Of a DNA stretch of 64,000 bases, positions 28,644 through 37,135 are shown in pieces. The notes under the pieces are model-generated. The model was not told the DNA's origin and ran no database searches. It saw only the letters and a program-made list of their open reading frames with translations. Position numbers and translations under genes: made by a program. The stretch is taken from positions 1,364,001-1,428,000 of the forward strand of contig NZ_CP017702.1 of assembly GCF_002706745.1 (NCBI RefSeq). The letters run 5' to 3'. Position 1 is the first letter of the stretch. Each line of letters opens with the position of its first letter. Source of the stretch: Companilactobacillus farciminis KCTC 3681 = DSM 20184. GTDB lineage: Bacteria > Bacillota > Bacilli > Lactobacillales > Lactobacillaceae.

Positions 28644-28751
28644 GGGGACTATTATTTAGTTATATTAATAAATAACCCCTACCATTTTATTGTAGTTTTT
28701 AAGTGCTGATACGTCAACGTTTTACAGGGGTTATTATTTACAAATAGCCCC
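28644..28751. repeat. Four GGGG(N)TATT-type half-sites forming two inverted repeats
   Basis: Copies: GGGGACTATTATTTA (28644-28658, +), GGGGTTATTTATTA (28679-28666, -), GGGGTTATTATTTA (28727-28740, +) and GGGGCTATTTG (28751-28741, -). The second pair forms a tight hairpin. They lie between the recombinase start and the next gene, as expected for recombinase core sites or operators. Confidence 0.6.
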
Positions 28752-28784
28752 CGTTTTTGCCCGAAAAAGGTGATTTTTAAGAAT

Positions 28785-29135
28785 ATGGATTGTATGGTCA
28801 AGTTCATTTGTCAGACCACCAACTATACACAAGTGATTCATAGAATGCGTCTCTCAGACATGAGCTATTTTTTGTTAACTGACGACAAATTAAAGATAGA
28901 AATAGTCTTAAAAATAAACGATTCTTTAACTAAAGCTGCAAAATTTATCCATACAAATTTAAACAGCGAGATCATTATTGCTTCTAAATGCATACCAACA
29001 AATTCCTCCTCATATAATCATGTTTTTGAAGAAAAAATTGATGAAATTGAGTTCAAAAATTTGCATATTGTGAAACAATTAATTTGCAAGAAACAAAATA
29101 TATTTTTTGTCTCAATCAATACCAATCATTCGTAA
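28785..29135 (+). CDS. Hypothetical protein, no recognisable family
   Basis: This ORF of 116 residues (start ATG 28785; GTG 28770 and ATG 28794 are alternatives) sits behind AAAAAGGTG at 28764-28772, with loose spacing. It encodes a mixed alpha/beta protein rich in Lys, Ile and Asn, with Cys-containing segments (KFICQTT, IASKCIP, QLICKK). No membrane segment or motif is visible. Nucleotides 28842-28859 are nearly identical to an intergenic stretch at 47445-47462, which weakens the case for purely protein-coding sequence. It lies between the recombinase sites and ppsA and may be accessory DNA. Confidence 0.35.
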   Translation: MDCMVKFICQTTNYTQVIHRMRLSDMSYFLLTDDKLKIEIVLKINDSLTKAAKFIHTNLNSEIIIASKCIPTNSSSYNHVFEEKIDEIEFKNLHIVKQLICKKQNIFFVSINTNHS

Positions 29136-29236
29136 TCACCGACTTATTGTAGAAATATAGTAGTCTCAACGAGGTTATACCAATTGAAACGTTCAAAAGG
29201 AATCATAAAATTTTTGATAGAAAAACATAAAATAGG

Positions 29237-29291
29237 GTAACATTTTGTTACAAAGTGAACTATAATAAAGTTGTGGTTGAAAGCGGTTACA
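29237..29291 (+). promoter_or_regulatory. ppsA control region: inverted-repeat operator, -10 and cre
   Basis: GTAACA-TTT-TGTTAC (29237-29251) is a perfect inverted repeat over the -35 region. TATAAT is at 29261-29266. TGAAAGCGGTTACA (29278-29291) matches the cre consensus TGWAANCGNTNWCA at all 14 positions, just downstream of the start point, a CcpA roadblock position. This fits glucose repression of gluconeogenic ppsA. Confidence 0.7.
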
Positions 29292-29341
29292 TTTCAGCTT
29301 TTAGAAAGATTCAAGGGAAAAATCAAAAGGAGGTAATATTT

Positions 29342-31732
29342 ATGAGTAGTCGTGATACTGCTAACGTTTTATGGTTTGATGAGTTACATCGGGAAGATGT
29401 TAATTTAGTAGGAGGAAAGTCTTCTTCACTTGGAGAAATGACTTCTTCGATGGATGTACCTGTGCCTTATGGCTTTGCGACAACCGCACGTGCATATCAA
29501 CATTTTATGGCTCAAACAGGTTTAAACGACAAGGTTAACGCATTGCTTGAGGGTATCAAGGACTACGAAAATTCAGATGAACTACATGCAACATGTGAAA
29601 AGATCAGAAACTTAATTGTTGGAGCAAAGATGCCTGACGATTTGGCTAAAGATATCGAAAAGGCATATGCTGACTTATCTGAAAAAGTTGGACAAGACAA
29701 TCCATTTGTTGCTATCAGATCTTCTGCTACAGCTGAGGATTTGCCAAATGCATCATTTGCTGGTCAACAAGAATCTTATCTAAATATTAAGGGAGCTGCT
29801 GATGTAGTTAACCGTGTACAACAATGTTATTCTTCACTATTTACAGATCGTGCAACATATTATAGACACAAGCAACACTTCCCACATGAAAAAGTTGCTT
29901 TGTCAGCTGCAGTTCAAATGATGGTCTTCTCAAAGGCTTCAGGTATTATGTTCTCAGTTAACGTTGCTAATGGTGACGCATCTAAGATCGTTATCGACTC
30001 AATCAACGGTTTGGGTGAATACATCGTTTTAGGTAAAGTTACACCTAACCACTTCGTTGTCGACAAACAATCAATGAAGATCGATGAAAAGAACGTCGTA
30101 AAACAAACTATCCAATTGGAAAGAGATACTAATGGAGGAACTGTTGAAACAGCTGTTCCTGAAGAATTACAAGAAAAACAAGTTCTTACTGACGAACAAG
30201 TTATCGAATTAGCTGGATATGCTAAGGAAATTGAACGTCACTATGGCTGCTACATGGATATGGAATTTGCTTTGGACAAGAACACAAATCGTCTTTGGAT
30301 CGTTCAAGCTCGTCCAGAAACGGTTTGGTCACAAAAGAAAAAGAAGAAGGATGATGACGAAGATCTAGTAGCTGAATCAGATGCTAAAGTTGTAGTTCGT
30401 GGTTTACCTGCTAGTCCTGGAGTTGCCAGTGGTGTTGTTCACGTAATCGACTCTCCAGATGACATTGATAAATTCAAGGAAGGCGAAGTCTTAGTAACAT
30501 TGATGACATCTCCTGACTGGGTTCCAGCTATGAAGAAAGCTGCTGCTATCGTAACTAACAATGGTGGTATGACTTGTCACGCTGCTATCGTTTCAAGAGA
30601 AATGCAGATTCCTTGTATCGTTGGTACTAAGAGTAAAGGCCAAGCCGCTACAGAATCATTTAATACTGGCGATGTAATTACAGTTGATGCTACAAACGGT
30701 ATTGTTTATGCCGGCAAAGTGGAAGGAATCGCTAAGAAGAAAGAAAGCAATGCATCTGCTGGCCAAGTAGTAGCTGCTGAAACATTTGCTCCAACAGGAA
30801 CTCGTGTCATGATGAACTTAGGTGACCCAGACTTAGCTGAGAAGTACTCAACATTACCAGCTGATGGTATTGGTCTAATGAGAGAAGAGTTCTTGTGGAC
30901 TACGTTCATTCACGAACACCCACTATACTTGATCGAACAAGGCCATCCAGAAAAAGTTGTTAATATGTTGGCTGATGGTATTTCTAAAGTTGCTCGTGCC
31001 ATGGCTCCAAGACCAGTTGTCCTACGTCTATCAGACTTCAAGTCCAGTGAATATCGTAACCTCAAAGGTGGAGACAAGTATGAACCACATGAGCCAGCTG
31101 ACTTGTTAGGTTGGCGTGGTGCTTCACGTTACTATGATCCTAAGTACATTGAAGCCTTCAAACTAGAACTTGGTGCTGTTAAGAAAGTTCGTAACGAATT
31201 TGGTTTGAAGAATTTGAACATCATGATTCCATTTGTCAGAACTGTTGATGAAGCTAGAAAAGTTACCGATATTATTAAAGGCGAAGGCTTGATTCGTGGC
31301 GATGACTTCAAGGTTTACATGATGGCTGAAATTCCAACAAACATTATTTTGGCTGACCAATTCAATCAATACGTTGATGGTTACTCAATCGGTTCAAACG
31401 ACTTGGCAATGTTAATTCTAGGCTGCGATAGAAATAACGATACTGTTTCAAGATTGTTTGACGAACGTAACTTAGCTGTAAAACGTGCAATTAATCACTT
31501 GATCAAGACAGCTCATAAAGATGGCAAGACAGTTTCAATCTGTGGACAAGCTCCATCAGAGTATCCAGACTTTACAGACTTCTTGATTCGTTGTGGTATT
31601 GATTATGTATCAGTTAACCCTGACATGGTCAAGACTACAAAACGTAATGTTGCTCACTTTGAACAAAGAATTATGCTCGACAAGGCAACAGGACGTGGAT
31701 TACTTGATCCTAACGATTACGGTTGGGAATAA
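29342..31732 (+). CDS. ppsA: Phosphoenolpyruvate synthase
   Basis: This 796-residue enzyme converts pyruvate and ATP to PEP, AMP and Pi. It has an N-terminal PPDK ATP-binding domain (VGGKSSSLGEM; RSSATAEDLPNASFAGQQ), a central phosphohistidine domain with GGMTCHAAIVSRE (catalytic His in TCHAA), and a C-terminal TIM barrel with GSNDLAMLILGCDRN and CGQAPS. ATG 29342 follows AAAGGAGG. It is a single gene with its own operator, cre and terminator. No PpsR regulatory kinase is adjacent. Confidence 0.95.
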   Translation: MSSRDTANVLWFDELHREDVNLVGGKSSSLGEMTSSMDVPVPYGFATTARAYQHFMAQTGLNDKVNALLEGIKDYENSDELHATCEKIRNLIVGAKMPDDLAKDIEKAYADLSEKVGQDNPFVAIRSSATAEDLPNASFAGQQESYLNIKGAADVVNRVQQCYSSLFTDRATYYRHKQHFPHEKVALSAAVQMMVFSKASGIMFSVNVANGDASKIVIDSINGLGEYIVLGKVTPNHFVVDKQSMKIDEKNVVKQTIQLERDTNGGTVETAVPEELQEKQVLTDEQVIELAGYAKEIERHYGCYMDMEFALDKNTNRLWIVQARPETVWSQKKKKKDDDEDLVAESDAKVVVRGLPASPGVASGVVHVIDSPDDIDKFKEGEVLVTLMTSPDWVPAMKKAAAIVTNNGGMTCHAAIVSREMQIPCIVGTKSKGQAATESFNTGDVITVDATNGIVYAGKVEGIAKKKESNASAGQVVAAETFAPTGTRVMMNLGDPDLAEKYSTLPADGIGLMREEFLWTTFIHEHPLYLIEQGHPEKVVNMLADGISKVARAMAPRPVVLRLSDFKSSEYRNLKGGDKYEPHEPADLLGWRGASRYYDPKYIEAFKLELGAVKKVRNEFGLKNLNIMIPFVRTVDEARKVTDIIKGEGLIRGDDFKVYMMAEIPTNIILADQFNQYVDGYSIGSNDLAMLILGCDRNNDTVSRLFDERNLAVKRAINHLIKTAHKDGKTVSICGQAPSEYPDFTDFLIRCGIDYVSVNPDMVKTTKRNVAHFEQRIMLDKATGRGLLDPNDYGWE

Positions 31733-31736
31733 ATAA

Positions 31737-31787
31737 ATAGTCAAAAGAATACCTCCATGAATTGGGGGTATTTTTTTGACTATTTTT
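31737..31787. terminator. Bidirectional terminator between ppsA and rarA
   Basis: AGTCAAAAGAATACC pairs with GGTATTTTTTTGACT around a CTCC/GGGG-containing inner stem, with T-runs in both directions. Confidence 0.85.
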
Positions 31788-33042
31788 TGTAGTCTTCATG
31801 ATAAATGAATTTATGCAATTTTAAGTATTGTTCGCCAAATTTCTTCTCACTGTCATTATTTTTAGGGTAATAGTAACGCTTACCAGTAAATCCTTCAGGC
31901 ATGTAGTTTTGAGAAGCAATTTGAAATGGCTGGGCGAAAGGACTCGTGAACAGACCTCCGCCAGTGATCTCTTCTGAATGCTTGTAGTGGGCATCGCGTA
32001 AACCTTTTGGCATTGGATGCAAATTAGGATGTTCAGTATCTTTGTCTAACAATTCCCAAGTTTGGTCAAAAGAACCGGATTTCGGTGACAGACACATTAA
32101 CATCGTTGCAAACATCAACGGATATTTAGCTTTAGGCATGCCAATTTTTTCCGCTTGGTTAGCCGCAATCACTATTTGGGTGGCTTGTTGAGGATTAGCC
32201 AAACCAATATAAGTGTAGGGGATTTCTCGTAATCTTCTGACAACAGACGGTAGGTCGTTGTTCTTTAGAAGGACAGTTAAATAATACAAAGCGGCGTCAG
32301 TATCAGAACCAGCCATCGAATCAGAATAAGCTGATAAATAATCGTAATGTTTGGTAGCTTTTTTGTCGTAGCTGAAATGTTGCTGCTTAGCAAATCGTTT
32401 GACGTCTTTGACAGTTATTTTGTCAGGATTGATGGCGTGAATCGTTTCCAAGATATTTAAGGCAATTCTTAAATCGCCACCAGAAGAAATAGCAATCAAC
32501 TTTAAAGAATCGGCTTCAATTTGATCTTCTTTTAATTTGAAAATCTCATCAGTAGCTCGTTTCAAAGTTTTGGTAATATCTTCAGTACCTAGCGGTTTAA
32601 ACTCAAAGATTTGACATCTTGAGCGAATGGCGGGAACAATTGACATGATAGGATTCTCAGTCGTTGAGCCAATTAACATGATATGACCATTTTCTAAATA
32701 TGGCAATAAGAAATCTTGTAACGTTTTGTTCATCCGATGAATTTCATCAATCAATAAGACAAAAGACTGATAAGGGTAGGTGTCGATCGATTGTGTTAGT
32801 TGAGCTTTATTGTCAGTCGAAGCATTGAATGAAACGAAAGGATATTTGTATTTTTTGGCGATAATTCTTGCCAAACTAGTTTTTCCAGTCCCGGGAGGTC
32901 CCCAGAGAATCAAAGGGATGTTGACAGTTTTATCAATTATTTGGCGAAGTGGTTGACCGGTTTTTAAGAGATCTTGTTGACCGACCATTTGTTCCAATTT
33001 AGTAGGACGCATTTGATCAGCTAGGGGTGTTTTGAATGCCAA
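31780..33042 (-). CDS. rarA: Replication-associated recombination protein RarA (MgsA)
   Basis: This 420-residue AAA+ ATPase of the clamp-loader/WRNIP1 family has LWGPPGTGKTSLA (Walker A), LIDEIHR (Walker B), GSTTENP (sensor) and a C-terminal tetramerisation domain with PKAKYPLMFAT. It acts at stalled replication forks. TTG 33042 is chosen because it starts MAFKTPLADQMRPTKL, matching homologues, and GAAAGGAAAT precedes it. The longer frame to 33087 would encode the SD itself. Confidence 0.92.
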   Translation of the reverse strand: MAFKTPLADQMRPTKLEQMVGQQDLLKTGQPLRQIIDKTVNIPLILWGPPGTGKTSLARIIAKKYKYPFVSFNASTDNKAQLTQSIDTYPYQSFVLLIDEIHRMNKTLQDFLLPYLENGHIMLIGSTTENPIMSIVPAIRSRCQIFEFKPLGTEDITKTLKRATDEIFKLKEDQIEADSLKLIAISSGGDLRIALNILETIHAINPDKITVKDVKRFAKQQHFSYDKKATKHYDYLSAYSDSMAGSDTDAALYYLTVLLKNNDLPSVVRRLREIPYTYIGLANPQQATQIVIAANQAEKIGMPKAKYPLMFATMLMCLSPKSGSFDQTWELLDKDTEHPNLHPMPKGLRDAHYKHSEEITGGGLFTSPFAQPFQIASQNYMPEGFTGKRYYYPKNNDSEKKFGEQYLKLHKFIYHEDYKK

Positions 33043-33101
33043 GATTAATTTCCTTTCATTATTATTGATATAGAAATTGTAACTCAAAAAGAAATTATGG
33101 T

Positions 33102-33123
33102 AAAAGCGTTTGTTGTTTGACGT
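33102..33123 (+). repeat. 22-bp direct repeat, copy 1, with GNAT promoter
   Basis: AAAAGCGTTTGTTGTTTGAC plus GT is identical to 33632-33653. TTGACG (33117-33122) at its end serves as -35 with TATATT at 33140-33145 (17-nt spacer), driving the GNAT gene. Confidence 0.75.
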
Positions 33124-33184
33124 GCATAGACATGTAACTTATATTTAGAATGCAAATGAGTAAATTAGGATACAGGAGATAGAA

Positions 33185-33625
33185 ATGAAGATTAAAGAGG
33201 TAGAAGATAGACCCCAAGCATTGATTGAGCAATTATTAATAGCGTGGGAAAGTTCCGTAAAAGCAACACATCTGTTTTTGTCAGAAAATGAAATAGAAAG
33301 TATTAAGAAATATGTACCACAAGCACTAAAGCAAATACCACATTTAATTATTGTAGAAAACAAAAATCAAGTTCCTGTTGGCTTTATGGGGATTGAAAAC
33401 CAGCACCTTGAAATGCTCTTTGTTTCTAACGAAGAAAGAGGAAAAGGCTTAGGTAAAAAATTGTTGAACTACGGAATAGAACAATATTCAGTCAATGATC
33501 TAGCTGTTAATGAACAAAATCCACTTGCTAAAGGTTTTTACGAACATATGGGATTTGAAGTATATAAAAGAACCAATCGAGATGAACAAGGTAATCCATA
33601 TCCACTTCTATATATGAAATTGTAA
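33185..33625 (+). CDS. GNAT-family N-acetyltransferase
   Basis: This 146-residue single GNAT domain has MLFVSNEERGKGLGKKLL, the acetyl-CoA R/Q-x-x-G-x-G/A loop, and NPLAKGFYEHMGFEVYKR, motif B. The substrate is unknown; related proteins acetylate small molecules or amino groups. CAGGAG precedes the ATG. The gene is bracketed exactly by 22-bp direct repeats that each carry a promoter -35, suggesting it arrived or was duplicated as a module. The neighbouring antitoxin is Phd-like rather than the ribbon-helix-helix type that partners toxic GNATs. Confidence 0.85.
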   Translation: MKIKEVEDRPQALIEQLLIAWESSVKATHLFLSENEIESIKKYVPQALKQIPHLIIVENKNQVPVGFMGIENQHLEMLFVSNEERGKGLGKKLLNYGIEQYSVNDLAVNEQNPLAKGFYEHMGFEVYKRTNRDEQGNPYPLLYMKL

Positions 33626-33631
33626 TGTGGG

Positions 33632-33653
33632 AAAAGCGTTTGTTGTTTGACGT
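33632..33653 (+). repeat. 22-bp direct repeat, copy 2, with antitoxin promoter
   Basis: Identical to 33102-33123 and 530 bp downstream. Its TTGACG (33647-33652) pairs with CATACT (33670-33675) at 17 nt to give a promoter for the YefM-like gene. Confidence 0.7.
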
Positions 33654-33708
33654 AATTAAATACAAATCTCATACTAGAGGATATAAAAGTGTAGGGGGAA
33701 ATCATGCA

Positions 33709-33969
33709 ATGAGAAGAATGACTAATCCTATTCAAGCAAAAAAAGACTTTTATAAAATTATTAAATTCGTAAACGAACCCCCCACACCTGTAGAAATAAA
33801 TGGCAGAACAGAAGATGAGAGTGCAGTTATTATGAGTGCTAAAGATTATAAATCATTACAGGAAACACTCTACTTAATGAATGACGGTACGCTCAATAAA
33901 GTTCATACGGTTATCGACAATTCTGATGAAATTGACATAACAAATGATGCTGATTGGAATAAACTTTAA
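33709..33969 (+). CDS. Orphan Phd/YefM-family antitoxin
   Basis: This 86-residue protein (start ATG 33709 after AGGGGGAA; ATG 33718 possible) has NPIQAKKDFYKIIKFVNE followed by PVEINGRTEDESAVIMSAKDYKSLQETLYLM, the YefM/Phd DNA-binding and dimerisation pattern (AVIMSxxDYxSLxET). No toxin follows; a terminator comes 13 bp later. It could be a solitary regulator or a remnant of a yefM-yoeB pair. Confidence 0.75.
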   Translation: MRRMTNPIQAKKDFYKIIKFVNEPPTPVEINGRTEDESAVIMSAKDYKSLQETLYLMNDGTLNKVHTVIDNSDEIDITNDADWNKL

Positions 33970-33982
33970 AAATAATTACTAG

Positions 33983-34043
33983 TAAAAAACTTCACTAAAA
34001 ATCCTAATATGTGATAATCGGATTCGTTAGTGAAGTCTTTTTA
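33983..34043 (+). terminator. Terminator after YefM-like gene
   Basis: AAAACTTCACTA pairs with TAGTGAAGT...TTTTT, with an inner ATCC/GGAT stem. Confidence 0.75.
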
Positions 34044-34068
34044 GTTTTAATAATGGGAAGTAACTTTA

Positions 34069-34602
34069 ATGACAGAAGATTTAAGAATCATAAAAACAAT
34101 TCGAGATATTCAAATAGGCTTTATTGAGCTTTTACAAACTAAATCGTTCGATAAAATTACCGTTAACGATATTTGTAAAACTAGTTTAGTTGGTAGAAGT
34201 ACTTTTTACCATCATTATACTGACAAATATGATTTGTTAGAGCGGATGATTCAAGAGCAGGTCGATATATTTGATCAATTACTTTTTAATCGCATGCAAG
34301 AGATTGACCAAGATAGACTTCTGATAGAACTTTATGATGGTTTAAATAAAGATACCCGAGTTATTATCACTTTATTAAAAATACCGCTGGAAAAGGGTTC
34401 TTTGAAATCATTTTACTTAAAATCACTTAAAAAATACTTTTCAAAAATAGCCCCACAATTAAACTTAAAAGTACCTGATGATTTTTTAGGTGATTTTTAC
34501 GCCAACAGTGCGTTAACTTCGATCATTTGGTCCTTAAAAAATGGTCATCAAGATGAAATTGCTGAATTTATGAACGATTTGGTGAGAAAATTAATAAGGT
34601 AA
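34069..34602 (+). CDS. TetR/AcrR-family transcriptional regulator
   Basis: This 177-residue protein has an N-terminal HTH (FDKITVNDICKTSLVGRSTFYHHYTDK, residues ~22-50; the segment spans the recognition helix) and a short all-helical ligand domain of the DhaS-like subgroup. Its target is not proven. The gene converges on and overlaps the lactonase-like gene by 12 bp. The long palindrome at 35507-35541 upstream of that gene is a plausible operator. Confidence 0.85.
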   Translation: MTEDLRIIKTIRDIQIGFIELLQTKSFDKITVNDICKTSLVGRSTFYHHYTDKYDLLERMIQEQVDIFDQLLFNRMQEIDQDRLLIELYDGLNKDTRVIITLLKIPLEKGSLKSFYLKSLKKYFSKIAPQLNLKVPDDFLGDFYANSALTSIIWSLKNGHQDEIAEFMNDLVRKLIR

Positions 34603-35421
34603 TTCAATTGTTTGTTGATCAACTTTGGTATCATGATTGGCAATTGCCGCAATACAGTTATCCTTGTGAGCTTGTTCTCTGACCCAGCCTAGAGAAGTTA
34701 TAGCTTTTTTACGACTAGTACAAATACCAGGCGTTAACATCCTTTCCCAAGACATAGATGAGTAACCGGTGTCTGCTGCTAATAGGACAAATTTGCCATC
34801 ACTACCTTGAATTCTAGTAGCTGACATACCTGAAGCATGCCCTGGAGTATGAATTTGAACAATACTGCCGTCACCAAACAAATCAAAACTTTCGTTAAAA
34901 GGACCAATGTCAGTATGATCGTATTGGTATGTTTGAAGATTGACACCTTTCCATTCATGAGGTAAATAAACCATTGGCAATTTGTTAGCAATTCTTAATT
35001 CTGGTTCGGATACGAGGATATTTTTAGCATCCTTGACTTGTTTTAAACCGCTGACGTGATCACAATGCAAATGACTCAATAATAAGTAATCGATATCTGA
35101 AGGCTTGTAACCCAAAGCAGCTAATCTTTCATCAACTGACCAGCCCATTGGCAAATATCCAGTGTTAATTTGAACTTGTGGACCTAGCTCTTTCCAATTG
35201 CTTTGTCTTACTAATTTATTCCAACCAGTATCGATTAAAATCAACCCATGGGGATGTTCAATTAAATAACTGGAAACGGGTAAAATCACTTGATTTTTTT
35301 CTGAACGAAATAGACCAGTGAATGCTAAAGGATTACGATATTCGCCATGGAAGGGTAGTGCTCTGTCTACTTTTACTAAACCAGTGTGTAGAATGTGAAT
35401 TTTGATTTTTTGATTAGTCAT
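34591..35421 (-). CDS. Metallo-beta-lactamase-fold hydrolase, AHL-lactonase-like
   Basis: This 276-residue protein carries the zinc motif LSHLHCDHVSG (HxHxDH), a later His in HTPGHASGM, Asp in AADTGYSS, and a terminal HDTK. The arrangement and the IDTGWNKL segment resemble the N-acyl homoserine lactonase family (AiiA/AttM). The true substrate in a Lactobacillaceae host is unknown and may be another lactone or ester. The C-terminus (TIELPY) overlaps tetR. The upstream region holds a perfect 15-bp inverted repeat. Confidence 0.8.
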   Translation of the reverse strand: MTNQKIKIHILHTGLVKVDRALPFHGEYRNPLAFTGLFRSEKNQVILPVSSYLIEHPHGLILIDTGWNKLVRQSNWKELGPQVQINTGYLPMGWSVDERLAALGYKPSDIDYLLLSHLHCDHVSGLKQVKDAKNILVSEPELRIANKLPMVYLPHEWKGVNLQTYQYDHTDIGPFNESFDLFGDGSIVQIHTPGHASGMSATRIQGSDGKFVLLAADTGYSSMSWERMLTPGICTSRKKAITSLGWVREQAHKDNCIAAIANHDTKVDQQTIELPY

Positions 35422-35506
35422 TTGTTTGCCTCGACTTCTTAATTGATGTCCTTATCATACGAGGAAATCAGACTAATTCCTAGAATCAAAAAAATGCTGT
35501 TTGTAA

Positions 35507-35541
35507 GATACGAAACAAATTAAATCAATTTGTTTCGTATC
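35507..35541. promoter_or_regulatory. Perfect 15-bp inverted repeat, candidate operator
   Basis: GATACGAAACAAATT, spacer AAATC, AATTTGTTTCGTATC. There is no T-run on either side, so it is not a terminator. It lies 86 bp upstream of the lactonase-like start and between two TetR genes, so a TetR operator is likely. Confidence 0.6.
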
Positions 35542-35565
35542 AGACTATTTAGGATAAATAGATTC

Positions 35566-35602
35566 TAAAAAACCTCACTAGACTTTTAGTGAAGCTTTTT
35601 TG
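35566..35602 (-). terminator. Terminator of second tetR gene
   Basis: On the minus strand CTTCACTAAAAG pairs with CTAGTGAGG and is followed by a T-run. It overlaps the gene's stop codon. Confidence 0.65.
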
Positions 35603-36161
35603 ATATTTTCTTAAATGAATAATTTTGATAAGCAATCTTTAAAAAATCTGGTGTATGATCAAATTGAAATTGAGCTAGTTGTTCAATAGAAACAGTGCTT
35701 TTGTCATTGATCCATTCTTGAAATAGGCCCATCATCCCGTACGAGTGGTATTTAATTTCTAAAAGTTGGTCAAACGTGACGGGTTGTTGGGAATGATTTT
35801 CCATCGCATCTATTGCTGAATGAATATTGAATTTTTGAATGTATTGATCAATCGAATTTTGTGAGTGTTGCGTGTAGGTTTTTTGATAAAAGACTCGCCG
35901 TTGGTTCATCTGTTTTAGATTATCGACAATACTTTTAACGGAATATTCAAAATCTTGATTAACGTAAGTTTTAGAAAAATCATATAAAAAAGTCCAGGCT
36001 ACTAATTCATATTTGTCATGAAAATGATAGTAGAAGGTTTGAGGGATGGTATTACACCTTTTACATAAATCGACGATTCGAATTTTATCCATGGGAATGG
36101 TCTTTAACATTTCTTCCAATTCCCGAGCAAAAAGCAATTTGGTTTGATTTTTCAAATCCAT
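35586..36161 (-). CDS. TetR/AcrR-family transcriptional regulator
   Basis: This 191-residue protein has HTH residues in KIRIVDLCKRCNTIPQTFYY followed by HFHDKYELV, then an all-helical domain. It is divergent from the NmrA/QorB-type reductase gene with a 131-bp intergenic region holding direct ATCTAGTTT copies (36196-36204 and 36227-36235), a plausible operator for repressing that reductase. SD AAAGGAG. Confidence 0.83.
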   Translation of the reverse strand: MDLKNQTKLLFARELEEMLKTIPMDKIRIVDLCKRCNTIPQTFYYHFHDKYELVAWTFLYDFSKTYVNQDFEYSVKSIVDNLKQMNQRRVFYQKTYTQHSQNSIDQYIQKFNIHSAIDAMENHSQQPVTFDQLLEIKYHSYGMMGLFQEWINDKSTVSIEQLAQFQFDHTPDFLKIAYQNYSFKKISKKLH

Positions 36162-36292
36162 TTCGACAAACTCCTTTTATATGAAATTACAATTATATCT
36201 AGTTTTTATACATTTTATCACTTTCATCTAGTTTCAAATGGAAATTTAGCTTGTATAGTACTCGATACAGATTAAAAAGGAGTGTGTCATTG

Positions 36293-37135
36293 ATGAATAT
36301 TTTAGTTACAGGTGCCAATGGTGGATACGGTAGTCGAGCTCTTGACTATCTTCAACAATTTATCCCTGAAGCCAATCTCTATGGACTAGTTAGAAGTGAA
36401 AATAAAGGTGCTGCTTTAAAAGAAAAAGGAATCAACATTAGAATTGGTGATTACGCAGACTTAGATTCAATGAAGAAAGCCTTACAAGGAATCGGCCGTT
36501 TGCTGTTTGTTTCTTCGCCAATTCCTAATATCCAAAAGAATGTTATCGATGCCGCTAAAGAAGCTGGGGTTCAATACATTGCTTATACTAGTATTTATCA
36601 ACCTGAATATGACAAATTTGGGCTAGAGATCAATCACAAACAAACTGAACAATGGATCAAAGATTCAGGCATCCCTTATACCATTTTGCGTAACAGTTGG
36701 TATATGGAAGTTCATCAAGCGTTATTCGATTACGCTAAACAAACTAATAAATTTGAATACTTTGCCACTAAAGGTAAGTTATCATTTGCTTTAAGACGTG
36801 AGTATGCTGAAGCCGGAGCTAGAGTAATTGTCGAGAAAAGCAATAAAGAAGTCATTAATTTGGCTAATACTCCAAGAAGTTATGAAGAAATTGCCCAAGC
36901 AACCAAAGTGGCAATGAATGGGGAATTAGATATCAAATCGGTTTCAAAAGATGTATTTACACCGGACCTAGTTCTAGCTGGAATTTCTCAAATGTGGATC
37001 GGAGTATCCGAAAATTATCAACAATATACTTTGAATGAAGGTAATGGTGAAAATTTAGCCGATAACTCTGAATTCGAACAAGTTCTGGGACATCCTTTGA
37101 CTAAATTATCGGAAGCTGTTAAAGAGTTTCTTTAA
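36293..37135 (+). CDS. NmrA/QorB-type NAD(P)-binding reductase
   Basis: This 280-residue Rossmann protein starts MNILVTGANGGYGSRALDYL (TGxxGxxG nucleotide loop) and continues with LLFVSSPIPNIQKNVIDAAKEAGV and YTILRNSWYMEV, as in QorB/YtfG quinone oxidoreductase-like atypical SDRs. It is probably a NADPH-dependent quinone or aldehyde reductase controlled by the divergent TetR. ATG 36293 follows AAAAGGAG. Its stop overlaps the end of a convergent 52-residue membrane protein ORF. Confidence 0.83.
   Translation: MNILVTGANGGYGSRALDYLQQFIPEANLYGLVRSENKGAALKEKGINIRIGDYADLDSMKKALQGIGRLLFVSSPIPNIQKNVIDAAKEAGVQYIAYTSIYQPEYDKFGLEINHKQTEQWIKDSGIPYTILRNSWYMEVHQALFDYAKQTNKFEYFATKGKLSFALRREYAEAGARVIVEKSNKEVINLANTPRSYEEIAQATKVAMNGELDIKSVSKDVFTPDLVLAGISQMWIGVSENYQQYTLNEGNGENLADNSEFEQVLGHPLTKLSEAVKEFL

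Noticed and set aside
28644..28751. CRISPR-like array
   Set aside because: Only four degenerate short half-sites in inverted arrangement, no regular repeat-spacer pattern and no cas genes.
35507..35541. Palindrome considered as terminator
   Set aside because: There is no T-run on either strand, and a separate terminator for the tetR gene is present at 35566-35602.
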